DNA of 64,000 bases from Streptomyces sp. MUM 2J (GTDB taxonomy: Bacteria; Actinomycetota; Actinomycetes; Streptomycetales; Streptomycetaceae). This document shows, in pieces, positions 56,626-64,000 of this stretch (its first letter is position 1; the number at the start of each line of letters is the position of its first letter). The notes below the pieces were generated by a model. That model was not told the origin of the DNA, made no database searches, and worked only from the letters and a program-made list of their open reading frames with translations. Both the position numbers and the translations under genes were made by a program. The DNA is taken from the NCBI RefSeq assembly GCF_022414535.1, contig NZ_JADWYM010000005.1:124001-188000 (forward strand), in the 5' to 3' direction.

Positions 56626-59600
56626 CTACTCCACCGCCTCCGCGACGAGCGCCTCGGCGGGGATGACCTGTTCCGTCCAGATGGTCTTGCCGGTCGGCGT
56701 GTAGCGGGTGCCCCAGCGCTGGGCGAGCTGGGCCACGATCAGCAGGCCGCGCCCTCCCTCGTCGGTGGTGCGGGCGTGGCGCAGGCGCGGGGAGGTGTTG
56801 CTGGCGTCGGAGACCTCGCAGATCAGGCCGCGGTCCCGGATCAGGCGGAGCCGGACCGGTCCGGAGGCGTGGCGGATGGCGTTGGTGACCAGTTCGCTGA
56901 CGATGAGCTCCGTGGTGAACGTCAGCTCGTCCATGCCCCACTCGGTCAGCCGGCGGACGGCGAGGGTGCGGGCCTCGGCCACGGCGGCCGGGTCGCTGGG
57001 CAGGTCCCAGGAGGTGACCCGGTCCGTGGCCAGGGCGTGGGTCCGGGCGAGGAGCAGGGCCGCGTCGTCGGCCGGCGGACCCGTCATCAGGGTGTCGACG
57101 GCCTTGCTGCCGATCTCCTCCAGCGTCGGTCCGGGCGCCGTCAGGGCGTCGCCGAGGCGGGAGAGCCCGACGTCGATGTCCCGGTCGACGCTCTCGACCA
57201 GACCGTCGGTGTACAGGGCGATGAGGCTGCCCTCGGGCAGTTCCAGTTCGACGGAGTCGAAGGGCAGGTAGCCGAGGCCGAGGGGCGGTCCGGCGGGCAG
57301 GTCGAGGACCTCGGCCTCGCCGTCCGGGCCGACGAGCACGGGCGGGAGATGTCCGGCGCGGGCCAGCGTGCACCGCCTGCTGACGGGATCGTAGACGGCG
57401 TACAGGCAGGTGGCTCCCATGAACGCGGCACCCACGGTCTCGGCCCCGGCCTCCGCCGCTTCGCTGCCGTCGGGCGACCCGATGAGGCCGATGACCAGGT
57501 CGTCCAGGTGGGCCAGCAGTTCGTCGGGGGGAAGGTCCAGGTTGGCGAGCGTGCGGACCGCGGTGCGCAGGCGTCCCATGGTGGTCGCGGCGTTCATGCC
57601 GTGGCCGACGACGTCCCCGACGACCAGGGCGACGCGGGCTCCGGAGAGCGGGATGACGTCGAACCAGTCGCCGCCGACTCCGCTCGGGGCGTCCGCCGGG
57701 AGGTACCACGACGCCACGTCCAGGGCGGACCCGCCGGTCAGCTTCTGCGGGAGCAGCGAACTCTGCATGGAGCGGGCCGCGGTGCGCTCGCGGGTGAAGC
57801 GGCGCGCGTTGTCGACGCACACGGCGGCGCGGGAGACGATCTCCTCGGCGAGGCGCACGTCGTCGTCCTCGAAGGGTGCCGCGCGCCGGGACCGGGCGAA
57901 GGTCGCCACCCCCAGCGTGACGCCGCGTGCCCGGACGGGGACGACCATCAGCGAGCGGAAGCCGAAGTTGCGGATGGCGGCGCCCAGGGAGTGGTCCTCG
58001 GTCGTCCAGGCGCTGGTGGCGGGGTCCAGGGTCCGTTCCACCAGGGTCCTGCTCTCCAGCAGGCAGCGGGTCACGGGGGACGAAGGGGCGCGCCGTACCG
58101 CCTCCCCGACGGCCAGGGTCGCCTCCGGGCAGTCGCCACGCACGGACTGCTGGCCCGCGCGGCGGATCACGGGCGTCATGTCGACAGGGCCGGGAGCGGG
58201 CTCCTCCCCCCGCATCACGGTGTCCAGCAGGTCCACGGCGACGAAGTCGGCGAGGGACGGCACGGCCTCGTCGGCCAGTTCCTGCGCGGTCCGCGTCACG
58301 TCCAGCGTGCTGCCGATCCGGGCACCGGCGTCGTTCAGCAGGGCGAGGCGTTCCTGGGCCCGCCAGCGCTCCGTGACATCGATGATCATGTACCAGATGC
58401 CCACCAGCCGGTTCTGGCGGTCCGTCATGGCGAAGAAGGACGCGGAGTACGCCCGCTCCCGGGAGGGGTCGGAGCGGCTGGCGCCGCGGAACTCGTGGTC
58501 CATCACCGGCTCCCCGGTCCGGAGAACCGACCGCATCCGCTCCTCGAACGCCCGCGCGTCCTGCCCGGGCAGGACCTCCCCCACCTTCCGTCCGAGCCGC
58601 TTCTCCAGCGGGACCATCTGGTCCAGCGGCCTGTTCACCCAGACGTAGCGCAGGTCCAGGTCCAGGACGGCGATGCCGACCGGGGCCTGGGCGAGGAACG
58701 GGGTGAGCATCAGCTGGTTCACCCCGCCGCCCGGCATCCGCCAGAAGGCCCGTTTCGGCGGCCGGCCGACGAACCTGCCGAAGACCAGCGCCGCGACGGT
58801 GGCGACCAGCACGCCGGGGACCATCTCGTAGATGCCCGACTCGAACGGCCCCAGCACGGGGTTGAGCCGCTTCCAGAGCAGCACCGTGGCCGCCCCCGAC
58901 ACGATCCCGGCCATGGCCCCCGCCCAGGTCATGCGCGGCCAGTACAGCGAGAGCAGGACGACCGGGCCGAAGGCGGCCCCGAAGCCCGCCCAGGCATAGG
59001 CGACGATGCTCAGCAGCCCGTCGGCTCTGAGCGCGATCACGAAGGCGACCACGATGACCACGACGACGGAGCCCCGGCCGACCCACACCAGTGCCTTGTC
59101 CGAGGCGCGCCGGTTGAACAGGGCGCGGTAGAAGTCCTCGGTGAGCGCCACGGACGACACCAGGAGCTGGCTGTCCGCGGTCGACATGATCGCGGCCAGC
59201 ACGGCGATCAGCATCACCCCGGCGATCCAGGGGTTCAGCAGGGTCCGGCTCAGGACGATGTACACCGTGTCCGGGTTGGTCAGGGGCGTGTCGAGGCGCG
59301 CGATCCCGACGAGGCCGACCAGTGTGGCGCCGCCGAGCACGACGATGACCCAGCCGGTTCCGATGCGGCGGGCGGCGGGGATGGAGCGGATGCTGCGGAT
59401 GCCCATGAAGCGGGCCAGGATGTGCGGCTGGCCGAAGTAGCCGAGGCCCCAGGCGAGCAGGGAGACGATCGCGACGACACCGAGCGGCCCGCCCGGCGAC
59501 CACTGGCCGCCGGAGTAGCCGACCTCGGTGCCCATGTCCAGTAGTCCGGGCGTCTTGGCGTCGAGGGCGTCTCCCAGGTCGCCGAAGCCGCCGAGGGCGG

Positions 59601-60222
59601 CGATGCCGGTCAGCGGGAGCACGAGCAGGGCCAGGAACATCAGGGAGCCCTGCATGACGTGCGTGAGGCTCACGGCGAGGAACCCGCCCAGGCAGGAGTA
59701 GATGACGATCACCAGGGCGGTCAGGGTCACCCCGAGGCCGAAGCGGATGTCGAAGACGTTCTTGAACAGCAGCCCGCCGGCCACGAGCCCGCTGGCGACG
59801 TAGACGGTGAAGAACACCAGGGTGACCGCGGCCGAGGCCATCCTGAGCACCCGGGTGCGGTCCTCGAACCGCTGCTCCAGGTACGCGGACAGACTCACGG
59901 CGTTTCCGGCCCGCTCGGTGTAGGTGCGCAGCCGCGGGGCGACGAACAGCCAGTTCAGGTAGGTACCGACGATCAGTCCGACGGCGATCCAGCTCGCGCC
60001 GATGCCGGCCGCGTACACCGCTCCGGGCAGGGCGAGGAACAGCCAGCCGGACATGTCGGACGCGCCTGCGGACAGGGCGGCGACGACCGCGTTGAGCCGG
60101 CGGCCTCCCAGGGCGAAGTCGGCAAACGTGTGCGTGCGGGTGTACGCCCAGACACCCGTTCCGATCACAGCGGCCACATACACCAGGAATGTGGTCACGA
60201 TCGGCGCGCTCAAGTCGAACAT
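56626..60222 (-). CDS. Fusion of a Na+/solute symporter, PAS/GAF sensor, SpoIIE phosphatase and HATPase
   Basis: This 1198-aa protein starts as a sodium/proline-type symporter (SSSF) with about 13 membrane segments in residues 1-480 (GGRRLNAVVAALSAGASDMSGW, GYFGQPHILARFMGIRS, AAIMSTADSQLLVSS). A PAS domain (about 510-625), a GAF-like domain (about 640-790), a SpoIIE/PP2C phosphatase (about 800-1035, VVGDVVGHGMNAATTMGRLRTAV) and an HATPase (about 1060-1198, LIVSELVTNAIRHAS) follow. I infer a membrane transporter-sensor that controls an anti-sigma pathway. The start has AGGCGAGG upstream. The opposite-strand frames are shadows. Confidence 0.9.
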   Translation of the reverse strand: MFDLSAPIVTTFLVYVAAVIGTGVWAYTRTHTFADFALGGRRLNAVVAALSAGASDMSGWLFLALPGAVYAAGIGASWIAVGLIVGTYLNWLFVAPRLRTYTERAGNAVSLSAYLEQRFEDRTRVLRMASAAVTLVFFTVYVASGLVAGGLLFKNVFDIRFGLGVTLTALVIVIYSCLGGFLAVSLTHVMQGSLMFLALLVLPLTGIAALGGFGDLGDALDAKTPGLLDMGTEVGYSGGQWSPGGPLGVVAIVSLLAWGLGYFGQPHILARFMGIRSIRSIPAARRIGTGWVIVVLGGATLVGLVGIARLDTPLTNPDTVYIVLSRTLLNPWIAGVMLIAVLAAIMSTADSQLLVSSVALTEDFYRALFNRRASDKALVWVGRGSVVVVIVVAFVIALRADGLLSIVAYAWAGFGAAFGPVVLLSLYWPRMTWAGAMAGIVSGAATVLLWKRLNPVLGPFESGIYEMVPGVLVATVAALVFGRFVGRPPKRAFWRMPGGGVNQLMLTPFLAQAPVGIAVLDLDLRYVWVNRPLDQMVPLEKRLGRKVGEVLPGQDARAFEERMRSVLRTGEPVMDHEFRGASRSDPSRERAYSASFFAMTDRQNRLVGIWYMIIDVTERWRAQERLALLNDAGARIGSTLDVTRTAQELADEAVPSLADFVAVDLLDTVMRGEEPAPGPVDMTPVIRRAGQQSVRGDCPEATLAVGEAVRRAPSSPVTRCLLESRTLVERTLDPATSAWTTEDHSLGAAIRNFGFRSLMVVPVRARGVTLGVATFARSRRAAPFEDDDVRLAEEIVSRAAVCVDNARRFTRERTAARSMQSSLLPQKLTGGSALDVASWYLPADAPSGVGGDWFDVIPLSGARVALVVGDVVGHGMNAATTMGRLRTAVRTLANLDLPPDELLAHLDDLVIGLIGSPDGSEAAEAGAETVGAAFMGATCLYAVYDPVSRRCTLARAGHLPPVLVGPDGEAEVLDLPAGPPLGLGYLPFDSVELELPEGSLIALYTDGLVESVDRDIDVGLSRLGDALTAPGPTLEEIGSKAVDTLMTGPPADDAALLLARTHALATDRVTSWDLPSDPAAVAEARTLAVRRLTEWGMDELTFTTELIVSELVTNAIRHASGPVRLRLIRDRGLICEVSDASNTSPRLRHARTTDEGGRGLLIVAQLAQRWGTRYTPTGKTIWTEQVIPAEALVAEAVE

Positions 60223-60521
60223 ATGTCCTCGCCTGCGAGGCTCATGCGTGCCGGCGCGGCCGTCGGCGCGCCGAGCAGCGGTGTGCCCGGCGGTACAAAT
60301 CTACAGAACCAGGTCGTCGGGGTGCGACTCGTCGGACGGTGCAGCCGCTGCGACGCCCGATTCAGAGGCCCGCGCGGTCCAGGGCGCTCGGCGACTGCCG
60401 GTATCCCGTGCTGGTGTACGTGGCGCCGGACCACGGGGGCGGCCGCGCCCGGGGCGCCACACCGGCCCCTGCGGACGTGTCGTGCCCGTCGCGGCGCACC
60501 CGCCCGTGCTTACGTGAGGGC

Positions 60522-61523
60522 ATGCTCAGCGCAGTGCGTGCCCTTGTTCTGCCGGATTCCCAGCGCCGTTCGCTGGATGATCTGGCGCAGGACCTGGACC
60601 TGTCGTCAGGGGACACCAGGTCCAAGCGCTCGGCCTTCTGGACGATGCTGACGCTGTCGTCGGTCATCGCGGTCGGCGGGGTGCTGACGGACTCGACGGC
60701 CACCGTGATCGGGGCGATGATCATCGCCCCGCTGTCGACGCCGATCATGGGCATCGCCCTGGCGTCGGTGCAACGGCGACGGATCGGAGCGGTCGCCGTC
60801 GTCCTGTCCGCGTGCACCCTGGTGATCGCGGTCGGGCTGATCTTCTCGCTGGTGCTGCCCAGCGACTACGACCTGCTCGCCAACAGCCAGATCTCGTCGC
60901 GGACGTCACCGGGGCTGATGGACCTGGTCGCCGCGCTGGCCACCGGCTTCGCCGGTGCGGTGGCCCTGGCCCGGCGCGATGTCGCCGCCGTGCTGCCGGG
61001 AGTCGCGATCGCGATCTCCCTCGTGCCGCCGCTCGTGGTGGTGGGGGTCTGCCTGGGACGTCTGTCCGGAGTGCTCGCGCTGGGCGCCCTGGTGCTGTTC
61101 GTGTCGAACCTGTTCGCCCTGGTCTTCGGCGGCATGGTGGTCTTCGCCGCTCTCGCCTACCGCGCCAGCACCGGGCGGGTGGCCGGGCGGCCGGCCCGGC
61201 GGGCCTACGCCGGCATGGCCCTGCTCTTCATCGTCGTGTTCGTGCCGCTGGCGGCCAACACTACCCTCACGTTCCTGATCAACACCTGGACCAGCCGGGC
61301 CAAGACCGCCGCGGAGGAGTGGCTCGCCGACTCTCCGGGGGCGGAGGTCACGAGTGTCGACGCCAAGTCGCAGACGCTGTACATCAACGTCCGCGTCCCC
61401 GGGGAGCTTCCACCGGTGCAGACCCTCCTCGACGATCTCCAGGGCCAGATCCCCAACGGCATCCCCGTCGTGGTGGACGCCACACGCGGCCGGCGCGTCG
61501 AGGCCGGAACGGTCGGCGGCTGA
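60522..61523 (+). CDS. DUF389 membrane protein
   Basis: This 333-aa protein contains the DUF389 core: FWTMLTLSSVIAVGGVLTDSTATVIGAMIIAPLSTPIMGIALA and about six membrane segments, including VSNLFALVFGGMVVFAAL, then a soluble C-terminal domain. Function unknown; some members sit with transporters. TACGTG ends about six bases before the ATG, so it may be leaderless. It diverges from the large fusion gene. Confidence 0.88.
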   Translation: MLSAVRALVLPDSQRRSLDDLAQDLDLSSGDTRSKRSAFWTMLTLSSVIAVGGVLTDSTATVIGAMIIAPLSTPIMGIALASVQRRRIGAVAVVLSACTLVIAVGLIFSLVLPSDYDLLANSQISSRTSPGLMDLVAALATGFAGAVALARRDVAAVLPGVAIAISLVPPLVVVGVCLGRLSGVLALGALVLFVSNLFALVFGGMVVFAALAYRASTGRVAGRPARRAYAGMALLFIVVFVPLAANTTLTFLINTWTSRAKTAAEEWLADSPGAEVTSVDAKSQTLYINVRVPGELPPVQTLLDDLQGQIPNGIPVVVDATRGRRVEAGTVGG

Positions 61524-61721
61524 GCGGCGCACGAGCCCCGGCGGGTGCGTCCCCGGGGCCGCCACGCCCGGGACGCCGGGACCCCGCCCGGGAAGGACGA
61601 GCGGGGCCGCTCCCGGTCGGCGGGGCGACCGGGAGCGGCCCCAGGGTCCGGCCGGCGGGCACCGAGGGGGACGGGTCCGGGCGGTCCGGACCAGCGAGGC
61701 GGCCCGGCTGCCCGCCGGCTG

Positions 61722-63083
61722 CTACGGACCGGTCGCCGTGACCGGACGGCCGTGGCAGCGTGCCCACTTGCGTCCGCCGCCGCACGGGCAGGGCGCGTTG
61801 TGCGGCCGGTCCGCGTCCTCGGACGCGTACCGGCGCATGATCAGCGCGGGGGCCAGCCCCTGCCGCAGCAGCCCCGCCATCGTGCGCATCGGGGCGTCGA
61901 CGTGCCGGAAGAACGCCTTGAAGCCGGCGCACAGGTGGTTGAGGCCCGGCTCCCCATCCGGGGTGGTGTCGAAGCGGTCCTTGGGGCAGCCGCCGTGGCA
62001 GGCGAAGCGGACGTCGCAGCCGAGGCAGTACCGGGGCAGCGTGTCGTACTTGTCCTGGCCGAACGTCCGCTGCTGTGGTGAGTCGACCAGCTCCAGCAGG
62101 TGCCGCTCGCCGATGTTGCCCAGCAGGTGGCCGGGCTCGACGAAGTGGTCGCAGGAGTACACGTCGCCGTTGTGCTCCAGGGCGAGAGCGCTGCCGCAGG
62201 TCTGGGAGTGGACGCACAGCGAGGGCTGCTCCCCGTACCAGTTGGCCAGCGCCACGTCGAACATCTGGACGTGGACCCGGCCGACGTCGTGGCGTACCCA
62301 GTCCTCGAAGACGTCGATCAGGAACCGGCCGTACTGCTGCGCGGTCACCGACCGGTCGGTGACGCGGTCGCCCTGCTGGCGGTAGAGGGGCCGCTCCTCG
62401 GCCCGGGCGCCCCAGCCGTCGTTGGCCAGGGGCAGGCCGTGGGCGGTGGTGCGCTCCACGATCGGGATGAACTGCATGTGGGCGGCACCGCAGTCGTCCC
62501 GGAGGAAGGCGTACACCTCGCGGCCGTGCCCGGCGTTGGCGTCGTGCAGGGTGGTCAGCGCGTTCCACTCCACGCCGTGCTCGCGCAGGTGGTCCAGCCC
62601 GCGCATGACGCGGTCGAAGGTCGGCCTGCCGCCCTTGTCGACCCGGTGGGCGTCGTGCAGTTCGCGGGGGCCGTCGACGGAGAGGCCGACCAGGAAGTCG
62701 TTGTCCCGGAAGAAGCGGGCCCACTCGGCGTCGATGAGCGTGCCGTTGGTCTGGATGGTGTTGACGATCCGCTGGCCGGGCCGGGCGTGGCGGCGCTCGT
62801 ACTCCAGGGACCTGCGGAAGAAGTCCAGGCCCATCAGCGTCGGCTCACCCCCCTGCCAGGCCACCGTGACCTCGGGTGCCGGGCCGTGCGCCTCGATCAG
62901 CTGCCGGATGTAGGCGTCGAGCAGTTCGTCCGCCATGCGGAATCTGCTGCCCTCGTACAGCAGCTCCTTGGACAGGAAGAAGCAGTAGGTGCAGTCCAGG
63001 TTGCAGATCGCCCCGGCGGGCTTGGCCAGCAGATGGAACGGCCGGCGCCGCACGGCCGGGGCGGGCGGGTCCACGGTGCTCAT
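61722..63083 (-). CDS. Anaerobic sulfatase-maturase-like radical SAM protein with SEC-C tail
   Basis: This 453-aa enzyme has the radical SAM motif CNLDCTYC at 27-34, TVAWQGGEPTLMG, then a SPASM-type C-terminal cluster region (CGSALALEHNGDVYSCDHFVEP, CDVRFACHGGCPKD). These are the marks of anSMEs, which oxidise a Cys or Ser in sulfatases, or of related peptide-modifying enzymes. The last 22 residues form a SEC-C zinc motif (CPCGGGRKWARCHG, 432-445). No sulfatase lies nearby, so the target may be a peptide. The ATG follows a weak TGGGGCG site. Confidence 0.88.
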   Translation of the reverse strand: MSTVDPPAPAVRRRPFHLLAKPAGAICNLDCTYCFFLSKELLYEGSRFRMADELLDAYIRQLIEAHGPAPEVTVAWQGGEPTLMGLDFFRRSLEYERRHARPGQRIVNTIQTNGTLIDAEWARFFRDNDFLVGLSVDGPRELHDAHRVDKGGRPTFDRVMRGLDHLREHGVEWNALTTLHDANAGHGREVYAFLRDDCGAAHMQFIPIVERTTAHGLPLANDGWGARAEERPLYRQQGDRVTDRSVTAQQYGRFLIDVFEDWVRHDVGRVHVQMFDVALANWYGEQPSLCVHSQTCGSALALEHNGDVYSCDHFVEPGHLLGNIGERHLLELVDSPQQRTFGQDKYDTLPRYCLGCDVRFACHGGCPKDRFDTTPDGEPGLNHLCAGFKAFFRHVDAPMRTMAGLLRQGLAPALIMRRYASEDADRPHNAPCPCGGGRKWARCHGRPVTATGP

Positions 63084-63195
63084 CGCCCCAGGATCGGGGG
63101 CGGACGGGCGTCCGGCGTCACTCGGCACGGGTGACGCCGGAAGGTTCCCCCGGCCGGCACTGTCCTGCCGGCCGGGGACCCTCGGCCCGTTCGGG

Positions 63196-63609
63196 TCACG
63201 GTTCCCGCGGTACGACGCACAGGGCCCAGATGACGAAGGCGTAGAACGCGATCAGGGTGAGCGCCCAGAAGGGGTAGTACGGGATCGACAGGAAGTTGGC
63301 GATGATCAGCAGTCCGGCGATGCCGACGCCGACGACCCTGGCCCAGGTGGAGCGCTGGAAGAGGCCCACGCTCACGATGACGGCGACGACGCCGAGGACC
63401 AGCTGGATCCAGCCCCAGCTGGTCAGGTCGAACTTGAAGATGTAGTTGGGCGTGGACACGTAGACGTCGTCGTTGGCGATCGCCATGATGCCCCGGAGAA
63501 GGTCCAGGATGCCGGCGACGAACAGCAGCACGGCGGCGAACATCACCAGTCCGCCGGCAGCCGCCTCGGCCGTGTCCGAACGGCGGTGGGGGGTCATGCT
63601 CGTGGTCAT
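63196..63609 (-). CDS. Small four-helix membrane protein (DUF7144-like), 137 aa
   Basis: The protein has four membrane segments (AAGGLVMFAAVLLFVAGILDLL, WIQLVLGVVAVIVSVGLF, ARVVGVGIAGLLIIANFLS, ALTLIAFYAFVIWAL) and the DDVYVSTPNYIFKFDLTSWGW loop, the pattern of DUF7144 proteins in actinobacteria. GAGG precedes the ATG. Function unknown. Confidence 0.8.
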   Translation of the reverse strand: MTTSMTPHRRSDTAEAAAGGLVMFAAVLLFVAGILDLLRGIMAIANDDVYVSTPNYIFKFDLTSWGWIQLVLGVVAVIVSVGLFQRSTWARVVGVGIAGLLIIANFLSIPYYPFWALTLIAFYAFVIWALCVVPREP

Positions 63610-63807
63610 GGTGGAACCTCGCTTCGTCGGTGAGCGGCGACGCCCGGCTCTGCTTCCCCCAGCATGAGCGGTCACCGCGGACCGGTGATCACCCGTGGCG
63701 GGTGATGTCCGTGAGGCGGACCGCTGATGCCCTTGAGCCCGGGGACCGGCCGGAACGCTGGGCGCGGGCCGGGTGCGCGGGAGCCGGATGCCCGGAGATG
63801 AGCGGAT

Positions 63808-64000
63808 ATGAGCGGTGAGGCCTGGACCGGGGTGGCGGTGGCGGGAGTCACCGCCGCCTACGCGCTGTGCTCGCGGCGGCTGGCGTCGACGCCGGTGTCG
63901 TCGGCGATGGTGTTCACCGGCTGCGGGGTGCTCCTGGGGCCCGCCGTGCTCGGCGTCATCGAGCCGGCGGGCCACACCGGGCCGATCCTGACCCTGCTGG
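63808..64000 (+). CDS. Cation/proton antiporter, N-terminal part (cut by window end)
   Basis: The frame starts MSGEAWTGVAVAGVTAAYAL, followed by SSAMVFTGCGVLLGPAVLGV and a third hydrophobic stretch, as at the start of monovalent cation/H+ antiporters of the NhaP/CPA1 type. Only 64 residues are in the window. ATG at 63808; another ATG at 63798 is out of frame. Confidence 0.75.
   Translation, partial: MSGEAWTGVAVAGVTAAYALCSRRLASTPVSSAMVFTGCGVLLGPAVLGVIEPAGHTGPILTLL

Noticed and set aside
56776..59544. 922-codon plus-strand open frame opposite the symporter-SpoIIE fusion
   Set aside because: It lies antisense to a gene with clear domains, has a low-complexity Gly/Arg/Asp/Val composition and no ribosome site. 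It is a shadow of the high-GC coding strand.
1..64000. CRISPR arrays
   Set aside because: I found no series of regularly spaced identical repeats and no Cas-like proteins.

Overview
The window is high-GC actinobacterial DNA and looks like a Streptomyces chromosome. It has strong G/C third positions, leaderless promoters with a -10 box six or seven bases before the start codon, a dcd gene beside a phosphoribosyltransferase gene, and pSAM2-type integrative and conjugative elements (AICEs).

Layout. (1) 1-1500: chromosomal Yip1-like membrane protein and its terminator. (2) About 1560-14405: AICE-1, carrying a large serine integrase, a rolling-circle Rep, small Spd proteins, an FtsK-type TraB translocase, an SCO3933-type regulator, a PP2C/HTH/HATPase/XRE regulatory block with shared CTAGAC palindromes, and a McrA-like HNH endonuclease as cargo. 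It sits in the 3' end of a phosphoribosyltransferase gene. The intact gene now ends with a tail supplied by the element, and the displaced chromosomal tail survives at 1500-1565. (3) 14345-16012: a short chromosomal islet with phosphoribosyltransferase, dcd and a 52-aa protein. (4) 16039-31728: AICE-2, integrated into tRNA-Gly(CCC) and bounded by a 50-bp identical repeat. It has a tyrosine integrase, Xis, Rep (apparent ATC start), Spd proteins, TraB, two GntR regulators with recognisable operators, and low-GC cargo: a coupled HEPN protein plus AAA ATPase, and a membrane protein followed by a second ribosomal protein L19. (5) 31.7-41.4 kb: mixed chromosomal and scarred DNA with a Ser/Gly-repeat protein, a TerD-nuclease fusion, an FGE-like protein, a glycosyltransferase fragment, an FG-GAP secreted protein, a LuxR two-component system and a fragment of an AICE rep gene. 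(6) 41.4-64 kb: chromosomal genes including a glycosyltransferase, a TrkA-type channel, a redox and radical-SAM cluster with a Crp/Fnr regulator, a TlpA/CcdA pair, cold-shock and DEAD helicase genes, a transporter-SpoIIE fusion, a DUF389 protein, an anSME-like radical SAM protein and the start of a cation antiporter.

How it works together. The two AICEs share the same replication-transfer layout (Rep, SpdD-like, short proteins, DUF2637 SpdB, TraB, SCO3933) but use unrelated integrases and regulators, so the transfer module appears to be a cassette recombined with different integration and control modules. The defence-like cargo (HNH endonuclease; HEPN-ATPase) sits at the end distal to the integrase in both. 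In the chromosomal part, a 16-bp palindrome lies at the same distance from the -10 box in front of two genes near the Crp/Fnr gene and probably marks a small local regulon.
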